NCBI GenBank assembly: GCA_012064385.1
Contig: QRDG01000416.1
Span: 772,783-836,782, forward strand
From: Puccinellia tenuiflora
Lineage: Eukaryota; Streptophyta; Magnoliopsida; Poales; Poaceae
Direction of reading: 5' to 3'
Length of the DNA stretch: 64,000 nt
Part shown: positions 55,493-64,000 of the stretch, piece by piece
Position numbering within the stretch: the stretch's first letter is position 1
How the letters are laid out: every line of letters begins with the position of its first letter
Notes under the pieces: generated by a model
What the model was told of the DNA's origin: nothing
The model's database searches: none
What the model saw: the letters and a program-made list of their open reading frames with translations, nothing else
Made by a program: the position numbers and the translations under genes

Positions 55493-58400
55493 CTGGCTAT
55501 TCTAAAGCATGATCTACCTGTGGAATCGTTGGGGACGCCCACGCCTCCAAAAGGAGATCCTATTTTTGAATTAAAAGCTCTCCCAGATACTCTCAAATAT
55601 ACATATTTAGATGAGAAGAAAATATATCCTGTTATTATCAATTCTAATCTTTCTGGAAGAGAAGAGGAGCGATTATTGGAGGTTCTTAGGAAACATCGAG
55701 CTGCAATGGGCTATACTTTGGATGATCTTCAAGGGATTTCTCCATCTATTTGTCAACATACAATTAATCTTGAACCTGATGCGAAGACCGTTGTTGATCA
55801 TCAAGGAAGATTGAATCCAAAGATGAAGGATGTGGTAAGAAATGAGATACTTAAGCTTCTCGATGTAGGTATAATCTATCCTATTGCTGATAGTAGATGG
55901 TTTAGTCCTGTTCATTGTGTTCTTAAAAAGGGAGGTATGACTGTTGTTGCTAATGATAATAATGAACTCATTCCTTAGAGAACGGTTGTATGTAGGATAT
56001 AGAATGTGCATTGATTATAGGAAGCTTAATAAGGCTACTCGAAAAGATCATTATCCTTTGCCTTTTATTGTTCAAATGCTTGAAAGATTGTCTAAAAATA
56101 CTCACTTTTGTTTTCTTGATGGTTATTTTGGTTTCTCTCAAATTGCTGTTAAATATGAAGATCAAGGAAAGACAACTTTTACTTGTCCTTATGGAACTTA
56201 TGCTTATAGACGTATGTCTTTTGGCTTGTGTAATGCACCTGCTACTTTTCAGAGATGCATGTCTGCTAATTTTCATGGTTTTTGTGAGGAAATTGTGGAA
56301 GTCTTCATGGACGATTTCTCCATCTATGGAACTTTTTTCGACAATTGTCTCTATAATCTTGACAAAGTTTTGCAGAGATGTGAGGAGACCAATCTTGTTC
56401 TCAACTGGGAGAAGTGTCACTTTATGGTGAATGAAGGCACAGTGCTTGGACATAAAATTTCTGAGCGAGGAATTGAAGTTGATTAGGCTGAAATTGAAGC
56501 AATTGAGAAGATACCCTATCCAAGGGACATCAAAAGTATTCGTAGTTTCCTTGATCATGCTGGTTTTCATAGGAGGTTTATTAAAGACTTTTCTAAGACT
56601 TCGAGGCCTCTTACTAGTCTTCTTCAAAAGGATGTTCCATTTGTTTTTGATGAAAATTGTAAGGAAGCCTTCGAAGTATTTAAGAAAGCTTTAATCACCG
56701 CTCCTATAGTCCAACCGCCTGATTGGAATTTACCCTTTGAGATTATGTGTGATGCTAGTGATTATGCTGTAGGGGCTGTTCTTGGCCAAAGAATTGATAA
56801 GAAGTTAAATGTCATTCATTATGCTAGTAAAACTTTGGATAGTGCGCAAAAGAATTATGCAACTACTGAAAAGGAATTTTTAGCAGTTGTTTTCGCTTGT
56901 GATAAATTTAGACAATATATTGTGGATTCTAAAGTAATTATTCATGCTGATCATGCTGCAATTAAGTACCTTATGGAAAAGAAAGATGCCAAGCCTAGGC
57001 TTATTAGATGGGTGCTTTTGCTGCAAGAGTTTGATTTGCATATTGTTGATAGAAAAGGTGCAGATAATCCTGTAGCTGATAATTTGTCTAGAATGGAAAA
57101 TATACCTCATGATCCTATCCCTTTAAATGATAGTTTCCCTAATGAACAACTTGCTGTTGTTAAGGTAACCTCTCATGACGCTCCTTGGTATGCTGATTAT
57201 GCTAATTTCATTGTCTCGAAAATTTTGCCTCCAAGCTTTACTTATCAACAGAAAAGGAAATTTTTCTATAACCTGAGGCACTACTTTGGGGATGACCCAC
57301 ATTTATACAAGGAGGGGGTTGATGGAATTTTGAGGAGATATATTCCTGAGCATGAACAGGAGGAAATGTTGAGGAAGTGCCACAACACTGGTTATGGAGG
57401 ACATCATGCAGGAGAAAGGACCGCACATAAGGTTCTTCAATCAGGTTTTTATTCGCCTACTTTATTTAAGGATGCTAAAAGGTTTGTTTCGTCTTGTGAT
57501 GAGTGTCAAAGGGTTGATAACATTAGTAGACGTAATGAAATGCCTATGAACTATTCTCTTGTTATTGAGCCTTTTGATTGTTGAGGATTTGATTTTATGG
57601 GTCCTTTTCCCACTTCACATGGGAATACTCACATCCTTGTTGCTGTAGACTATGTTACTAAATTGGTAGAAGCTATACCAACTAAAAGTGTTGATCATAG
57701 GACCTCCCTAAAAATGCTTAAAGAAGTTATTTTCCCTAGGTTTGGCGTGCCTATATATCTTATGACTGATGGAGGGTCTCATTTTATTCATGGTGCTTTT
57801 AGAAAGGTTTTAGCTAAATATGATGTTAATCACAGAGTTTCTTCACCTTATCACCCTCAAACTAATGGGCAAATTGAGTTAACTAATAGAGAGATTAAGC
57901 TAATCTTGCAAAAGACCGTTAACAAGTCTAGGAAGAATGGGTCTAAGAAACTTAATGATGCTTTATGGGCTTATAGAACTGCTTATAAAAATCCTATGGG
58001 CATGTCTCCTTATAAAATGGTTTATGGGAAGGCATGTCATTTGCCTCTTGAATTAGAACATAAAGCTTATTGGGCTGTTAGGCAACTTAATTCTGATCCT
58101 ACTCTTGCCGGTAAAACTAGATTGCTTAAATTAAGTTCTTTGGATGAGTGGAGAAATGAAGCTTATGAGAATGCTCGTTTGTTTAAGGAAAAAGTAAAGA
58201 GATGGCATGATAAGAGAATTTTGAAAAGAGAATTTAATGTTGGTGACAAAGTGCTTTTGTATAGGTCTCGTCTCAGATTTTTTGCAGGAAAATTGCTCTC
58301 TAAATGGGAAGGACCATTCATCATTGAGGAAGTTTATCGTTCCGGTGCTATAAAGATTAACAGTCTTGATGGAGACAAACCTCAAGTGGTGAATGGTCAG

Positions 58401-58523
58401 CGACTCAAGCACTATATCTCCGGTAATCCTTTGGAGAAAGATGCCGACGTCATCCAAGTGGTCTCTCCGGAAGAATTTATCGAAACCAAATACCGGAAGA
58501 CTCCAGAATCAGAAAACGAATAG
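55493..58523 (+). pseudogene. G5 pol: Athila-type RT, RNase H and integrase
   Basis: It resumes after S1 with ILKHDLPVESLGTPTPPKGD. A TAG at 55976-55978 and a shift just after it break the RT entry. From about 55985 one frame carries MCIDYRKLNKATRKDHYPLP, FGLCNAPATFQRCM, FMDDFSIYG and LGHKISERGIEVD, then TAG 56484-56486. RNase H: FEIMCDASDYAVGAVLGQ, TTEKEFLAVVFA, HADHAAIKYL, DNPVADNLSRM. Integrase: GYGGHHAG and CDECQRV (zinc region), then TGA 57582-57584 where Trp is expected, GFDFMGPF (first Asp), LMTDGGSHFIHG (second) and HPQTNGQIELTNREIK (third Glu). The three integrase catalytic residues are all kept. The tail runs to the stop at 58521-58523. Confidence 0.9.
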
Positions 58524-58840
58524 GTAACTGTTTCGGTAAGGAAAGTGCCTCGGAAAATTCCAGAAAATTTATATTATTTATATTTAGAAAATTAGGAAAA
58601 TTTGGAGACCGGACGGAGTATGAGACGGAGTCCAGGAGGCAGGGGCGACCCTCGGCCGCGGCCCCACCCCCTGGCCCCTAAACGCCGCCTCCGAATCCGC
58701 CTAGTCTCGTTATCTTTCTTTTATTGTAAAACTCTCGGCTATATATTTCCCCCGAATTTTTTGAGGAGCGTATCCTGTGTTTTTCGTCGTGTTTTTTGTT
58801 CCGAGCTTTTCTTGGCAGGGTCTCAAGATTCTCCACCTAG
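58524..58840 (+). other. G5 spacer between pol and the extra ORF
   Basis: Non-coding, about 317 bp, including a GC-rich segment (about 58640-58700). No gene is seen. Confidence 0.6.
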
Positions 58841-59260
58841 ATGTCTTCTTGCGGATCTAGTGGGGAAGATTACGCAGCAAGGCGCATTCGCCAGATCCAG
58901 CAGGACATCAACCGCGGTGCCTTCATGAACTGGGCGACCAATGAGGAGATCGCCGCTAGGAAGGCAGAGCTGGAGCGCAACGTGCGGGAAGAAGTGAGAA
59001 GGGCAGCATCACGTCAGCCGGGAGGAAGGACTGGGAATCCAAGGCCAGGCAATCCTACTTTTGTGGGATCTATTAACCCTCACCGTGCTTATTCTCATGA
59101 TGTTCTAGGAACAGTGCCACAGCAGCAGGATCCCCACATTGCTCCATTGTTGGCGGAGGCTCATAGAGTGACTGATCAGTTCTGCGAGCAGTTTCGTTGC
59201 TTAAAGGCGGAGGTTGCAATATTGGAGGCGGAGAATCTTGAGTTTCCTTCGAGGGAGTGA
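58841..59260 (+). CDS. G5 extra ORF after integrase, 139 aa
   Basis: An intact 139-residue frame on the element's strand, starting ATG at 58841 (MSSCGSSGEDYAARRIRQIQ) and ending TGA at 59258-59260. It is rich in Arg, Glu and Ala, with a likely helix at residues 10-60 and a second, coiled-coil-like helix at about residues 105-135 (VTDQFCEQFRCLKAEVAILE). No signal peptide or membrane segment is visible, so an envelope role is not supported. Athila elements often carry an extra frame after integrase. It is the longest undamaged frame in G5 despite the decay of gag and pol. I do not recognise a function. Confidence 0.5.
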   Translation: MSSCGSSGEDYAARRIRQIQQDINRGAFMNWATNEEIAARKAELERNVREEVRRAASRQPGGRTGNPRPGNPTFVGSINPHRAYSHDVLGTVPQQQDPHIAPLLAEAHRVTDQFCEQFRCLKAEVAILEAENLEFPSRE

Positions 59261-59329
59261 TTCGCCTCTCAATATAGTACCACCGTCTCAATATAGTACC
59301 ACCGTCTCCTTCGAGGGAGTGATTCGCCT
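59245..59329 (+). repeat. Local duplication at the end of the G5 extra ORF
   Basis: tccttcgagggagtgattcg(cct) occurs at 59245-59267 and again at 59307-59329. Between them ctcaatatagtaccaccgt is repeated directly at 59268-59286 and 59287-59305. The first copy includes the ORF stop. Confidence 0.85.
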
Positions 59330-60032
59330 ATGGGGTAACGACACTCCCTTGGCTTGTTCCAAGCTTGGGGCAGTGCCCCGGTATCTTTATCTTTTATCTT
59401 TTATTTTCTTAGTCATGTGAGTCGTATCATGAGTAGAGAAGTTATCGTGTAGTATGGTTATGCAGTGTGTCTTGTCGCTCCTTGTGAGTTCTTTGTATCC
59501 GTTGGTGTGTGGTTTTCTATAATGGAATATAAATGAGAAGCATCTTTTATTCTTCTGCACTTTATATTTTATTATGGCAATCTCTCTCATCTGCTGGTCT
59601 TGTGGTAAGTGATGATTTGACATTGGGTGTATGAGTAGAAGTTTATTTAGTATTGGCAAGCATGACTTTGTTTAACTCGCAATAATTTACCTTGATGCTT
59701 GAGTAGAGAAGAGGAATTTAATTGCAAATATACTATCCTTTATATCTTACATGCTTGTGAACCCTCTAGCTTGCATACTTTTGTATTAGATTTATTTCTG
59801 ACAGTGATGACAAGCTTTATATTGCATGTTTGGTATATTGTTCTAGATAACATATTGGTTTACATCTGTCAACACTGTATGTTTGTTAAAATACCCCTTT
59901 TGCTAAGCCCAAAAATTCGTACTGTGTGTAGAGTTCACTCGTGCATCCAAATCCCAAAGCCAAACTATGATGCAATACTTACGTTATTTTACCTTATTTT
60001 ACATGTTTTTCAATTATTGGGGATTGCTAGCA
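59330..60032 (+). other. G5 3' non-coding region
   Basis: No gene is seen. A PPT-like ccaagcttgggg lies at about 59358-59370 but no LTR follows it. A 78-bp block at 59891-59968 is nearly the reverse complement of 62638-62715. The region ends where a minus-strand LTR begins at about 60033. Confidence 0.65.
59891..59968 (+). repeat. Conserved 78-bp 3' block, G5 copy
   Basis: Inverted with respect to 62638-62715, with about four mismatches by eye. It contains gctaagcccaaaaattcgta. Each copy is in the 3' non-coding part of its own element. Confidence 0.85.
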
Positions 60033-61630
60033 TGTTGAATGATGCGTTGGGTGGTGCCCCAAGAGAAGGCGTGGATGTAGCAAGTAGCAGTTTTCCCTCG
60101 TTAACGAACCGAGGTTTATCAAACCACTAGGACTTTAAAATCAACAACAAAGTGAATGCTGAAGATCTCTGGCGCTTAATCTTCAACAGACGTGGACCTG
60201 CACACACTCAATCAAAATACTTTGCCCCCAACGGCGGAAAGGTTATCAATCTTTCCGGTCTCGCAGAAAACAAAGTGGTTAATTGTATAGTGAAATAGAT
60301 GAAAATACGAAAATGGACCAGCAGAGTAATGATGATGAAAAGTGATGAATAAAGATTGCAATTAATGTAAAAAGATGGACCGGGGGCCATGGGTTCACTA
60401 GTGGAGTCTCTCAAGTAAATAAAACACTCATATGATGGGTAAACAAATTACAGCTGGGCAATTGACAAGATTATAACACAAACTTAATCTAGCTATGACA
60501 AAGAGAACATGATAATATTTATGTAGGCATAACGACAATGAACAAAGACCGTTGAGTCCAACTGCATCTTTGTCTAAAAAGTCCACCGTGGGATCGCTAT
60601 CCAGCCTGTCACCCAACGGTATTAAGTTGCAAGCAACAGACAATTGCATTAAGTAAAGCACATGAAGTAAGCAATACTAATATCAAAAGAGACATTAACA
60701 CCGCTGTTTTACCCTTAGTAGCAACAACACACCCTCGCACTTAGACGTTTCTGTCACTCATGCCCAGGAACAAAAGGGGGCATGAACCCACTATCTAGCA
60801 TAAATACTCCCTCTTGGAGATACACACAATCACTTGGCCAAAGTAACTACGCACATCGGAGAGCATGCAAGAACATAAATCAACATATAAGAATCATGCA
60901 CAATCTGATCATAACTTCATAATCCATCGGATCCCAGCAAACACATCACATAGCATTACAATAGTCGATCTTGATCATGTTAGGCAGCTCACAAGATCAT
61001 AAGACATGAAGCACAAGAGAGAGAGAGACTACCATCTAGCTACTGCCATGGACCCGTGGTCCAAGGTGGGACTACTCACAAATCATCCCGGAGGAAGGCA
61101 TGGCGATGAAGAGCCCTCCGGGATCGATCTCCCCTCCGGTAGGGTGCCGGGATCAGCTTCAGAATCACCCCCGAACTAGGGTTTATGGTGACGGTGCGTC
61201 GGGGTGACTTCTCTAGAAAATAATGGCCGCCTCGACGTTTTAAGGTTTAATGTGATTTTATAGGCGTCAGAGGGGGCCGAGGGGGTGCCCACAGGGCAGG
61301 GGCGGATCCCACCCGCGGGTGGGCCTGGGGCCACAGCAGGGGGCCGCCCCTGGCCTGTGTGTGGCCCCCAGGCTCCCCTTTGGTGTCCTGGTGCCTTCCG
61401 TCGAGTAAAAATTCCCCGTAAATTTTCGTCCAATTCCGAGAATATTTCCAGAAGTAAATTTTCTGAAATACAAAAACAGCAAAAATAGGAAACTGGCACT
61501 AGGCATCTTATCAATATGTTAGTCCGACAAAATGCATAAAAATGATATAATATGATAGTAGAAACATGTGACAATGGCATAAAACTAGCATGGATCAATC
61601 AAAAAATATAGGTACGTTTGATACGTATCA
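60033..61630 (-). mobile_element. 3' LTR of a minus-strand Athila-like element
   Basis: Read on the minus strand it starts TGATACGTATCAAACGTACC at 61630, directly after a PPT. TATAAAA lies at 61262-61256. A GGCC/GGGGCC-rich tract lies just upstream of that (about 61270-61380). The far end is uncertain: I place it at 60033 (+ strand tgttgaatg), but about 60153 is possible. The interior lies to the right, so it has inserted in G5's 3' region in the opposite direction. The other LTR is outside the window. Chance frames within it are not genes. Confidence 0.75.
61256..61262 (-). promoter_or_regulatory. TATA box of the Athila-like LTR
   Basis: Minus-strand TATAAAA about 370 bp into the LTR, after a GC-rich tract. 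It is a likely start region for element RNA. Confidence 0.65.
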
Positions 61631-61645
61631 GCATCCCCAAGCTTA
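61631..61645 (-). promoter_or_regulatory. Polypurine tract of the minus-strand Athila-like element
   Basis: The minus strand reads taagcttggggatgc before TGATACG. The AAGCTTGGGGAT word recurs at about 63430 and 63490. Confidence 0.75.
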
Positions 61646-64000
61646 ACTCCTCGTCCTCGAGTAGGTAAGTGATAACAAAATAATTTTTGATGAGACATGC
61701 AACCAACACAATCATGATCAATATAGCAATGTAAAGCATAGGATATGAATGAAGTGATACAAAACAATTGTCTATAGTTGATAGCAAGAAATAAATGAAT
61801 AACCAAATTGAATCATTCAAGCAAAAACCTTTCATAAATAGTACATTAAAGACATGAAAGCAATGTGATCCACATATTTGATTAATTCTCAAAGGTAATA
61901 GTTCCATGACAAAAGTGTTTGAGAATCAAAACAAAGAATATGTAAAAATTAGCAAAAAGCTTCAACTTCCAACGGTAAAGTCAATATAAAGATTCATGTT
62001 TAATCTGACGATGCAATATGATCAATGATACCCAGGGTCAATGCTAGATGTTTGCTTTGGCGGAGATAGAAGGAAAAGGAAAAATGACTCAACATTAAAA
62101 GTAAAAGAAAGGCCCTTCGCAGAGGGAAGCAGGGATTAGTCATGTGCTAGAGCTTTTATTTTAAAAAAACATAAGTAAAACAATTTTGAGAGATAGATGC
62201 TTTCGTTAGCGATTTCACAACAGAGAAGCTATCTAGTCCCCCATAACAAGCAAGGCTTTTAGACTTGTGAGAGCAGCTGGTTTTTAGAGGAACGAGTACA
62301 TTCCTCTTTCTCCTTGGTTTCACCACTGTCCAATGTTTTGAGCTGATTTCTCAGATTTTCATTGCGCGGAGGAGAATGGTGAGTTATATTTATATTTTGC
62401 TTAAGCTGCTCTCGGGTTGATTCAAGTGAAGATGTAAACCATCGACACCGGGTGAAAGGAGGGAGATGACCTTGCTTGTCACAAGTTATATCTAGCTCTC
62501 TACTACTTCCTCATGAGCTTGAAAACAGAGGCACAAAAAGGAGTATTTTGAATATTTTAAAGGTAGCACATGACAAATTTACTTGGAATGGCAAGAAATA
62601 CCATGCATAGATAGATATGGTGGACTCAGCTGGCAAGATAGTTTGGCTTTGAGATTTGCATGCACGAGTGAACTATACACTCAGTACGAATTTTTGGGCT
62701 TAGCAAAAGGGGTATTTGAAGCATACATCTAACATTAACCGGTAACAGAGTAACATAAGACATTAGTCAATCATAACCATAAAAGCTCCACACCGTCTCC
62801 CTAGTTGACCAAACAATTCTTTTCATGGAAAGATTAGCTTTATGAATTAACAACTACGAAACACCACACAGTTTCAAGCTTTTAACCGTATTTCTTTACT
62901 AATCAATTCCACTCAAATAACCAGCAAGTTTAAGCATTCATCTTAATATCTCAAAACAAATGAGAAGTATCAAGTATCCACACAATGATCTACAAGACTA
63001 TGCAGGCTTTCATTTTATTCCAATATCACATGAATAGCATTTTGTCACTTTGACAATTCAAGCAATTTATCAATAACAACTCTCCAACAAATATAAGTGA
63101 AGAACAAAAGAGTTTAACGTCAACTACTAGCTTCCCTAAACAAGATAAAAGCTAAAAGCAAGAGCTTACTAGCAAACAAATAGTAGCTAAGAATACTCAA
63201 CAAAATATAAGCGAAGCAAAGGAGTATTCAAATGAAAAAGCGGAGCGTGTCTCTCTCCCACACAAATAAATCTAGGATCCAACAAGGATATGACCAGCAA
63301 ACAAACAAACAAAACTGAAAGTAAAAAGACGCTCCAAGCATAGCACATAATATGTAAAGTGATAAAAACTTAGTTCAAAGAAGACGACCTCATGATAGTC
63401 GATGAACAAGATGGGATGCCTTGGGCATCCCCAAGCTTTGACGCTTGATGGTTCTTGATATTCAGAGGGGGTGCCATGGGGGAATCCCCAAGCTTGAGCT
63501 CTGATCCATCTTCAATTTCTTCATTGTCCTCTCCTTTGGACCTTAAAAACTCTCTTCACACAAAACTTCTTATAAACTGATTAGAGGGTTAGTGCTCATA
63601 AATTAAAATGCACATGTGTTCAACTCAATACAAATTGCAAACAACTTTATTGGGCATTAGCTACTGTTCACTAAGCCTCAATGTGGCACTCGTCCCCAAG
63701 AGTATCACATTTGACGATAGTAAAGAGACGAATACAAAATAAAAGCAGAATCTCTCAAAAACTGAACAGTCTATAAAGATTGAATTTTTCGAGACATTTC
63801 TGTAGATCAAATCAGAAAACTCAACACTAACGAAGGATATATAAAAGTATCAGGCTTGCTGTCTAAAAATTTCAGAAAAATATAAAATTCAGAGATTTTC
63901 TGGAATTTCGAACAGTGAAGGACAAAAATCTGTTTCTGGACAGCAAAACAATACCTCGCACTTCAATGCATTAGAGGCTAAACTTGGCACAAAAAACCAA
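61646..64000 (-). other. 3' internal non-coding part of the minus-strand Athila-like element
   Basis: AT-rich sequence without a supported gene. It contains the 78-bp block shared with G5 (62638-62715) and two extra PPT-like words at about 63424-63438 and 63481-63495. Because G5 has a similar long 3' region after its extra ORF, this is the matching part of a relative. Its pol would lie beyond 64000. Confidence 0.65.
62638..62715 (-). repeat. Conserved 78-bp 3' block, minus-strand copy
   Basis: Reverse complement of 59891-59968 with about four differences. It lies about 1 kb from the PPT of its element. Confidence 0.85.

Larger units (their letters stand above)
37834..60032 (+). mobile_element. 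Athila-type Gypsy element G5 (+), split by S1
   Basis: Gag C-terminal part and protease (37834-39110) and pol (55493-58523) join in sense when S1 and one TSD copy are removed. FFRQLA then reads into ILKHDLPVE. An extra ORF and a long 3' region follow. The FMDDFSIYG RT motif and DMGAS protease motif fit the Athila branch. The 5' end is lost at the LTR fragment ending 37833, and the 3' end is cut at about 60032 by a minus-strand LTR. Confidence 0.8.

Noticed and set aside
1..64000. Host genes, tRNA, rRNA or microRNA genes
   Set aside because: Every frame with recognisable domains belongs to a retroelement. No tRNA cloverleaf, rRNA segment or convincing precursor hairpin was seen by eye; a tRNAscan or Rfam search was not possible here.

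Overview
The window is intergenic DNA from a large, repeat-rich grass genome. A Pooideae or Triticeae grass is likely but not proven. Essentially all of it is LTR retrotransposon sequence, mostly Ty3/Gypsy, nested inside one another and partly decayed. I found no convincing host protein gene, rRNA, tRNA or CRISPR array. The evidence is TG...CA LTRs, 5-bp target-site duplications, tRNA primer sites, polypurine tracts (PPTs), gag/protease/RT/RNase H/integrase motifs and grass-type codon and repeat character. There is a 468-N gap at 3350-3817 and a single N at 33219.

Layout. (1) 1-1293: decayed LTR-like sequence. 1294-13293: Gypsy element G1 (+ strand, Tat-lineage type) with gag, pol, an antisense intron-containing gene (7880-11728, minus) and a truncated 3' LTR. 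(2) 13294-19426: two long LTRs of one superfamily in opposite orientation, without target duplications. (3) 19427-24750: element G2 (minus), 5' LTR to RNase H, then cut. 24751-37481: element G3 (+) of the same family, head-to-head with G2, with gag-pol, an antisense gene and a 3' LTR. G3 is interrupted at 30078-33219 by the 3' part of G4 (minus), which has its own copy of the antisense gene. (4) 37482-37833: LTR fragment. (5) 37834-60032: Athila-type element G5 (+). It is split by solo LTR S1 (39111-55492, TSD CTGGC), which itself contains element E (40461-50989, TSD TGCTT) and solo LTR S2 (51337-54744, TSD TTCTC). (6) 60033-64000: 3' LTR and 3' internal part of a minus-strand element related to G5.

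How the parts work together. In a complete Gypsy element, gag forms the particle, protease matures it, RT/RNase H copies the RNA from a tRNA primer, the PPT primes the second strand and integrase inserts the copy. Here each element lacks something. G1 and G3 integrases have lost different catalytic aspartates, every pol has stops or frameshifts, and E has no RT or integrase at all although it inserted very recently.

The most interesting content is the antisense gene between pol and the 3' LTR of G1, G3 and G4. Its start resembles the 'putative gypsy type transposon' domain (Pfam PF04195, recognised from memory). It has several short, mostly phase-consistent spliceosomal introns. In G3 and G4 a shared telobox plus TATA box lies about 110 bp upstream of the ATG. 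PPT-like motifs are repeated many times on the element's sense strand, including a ~100-bp periodic array inside one intron of the antisense gene.
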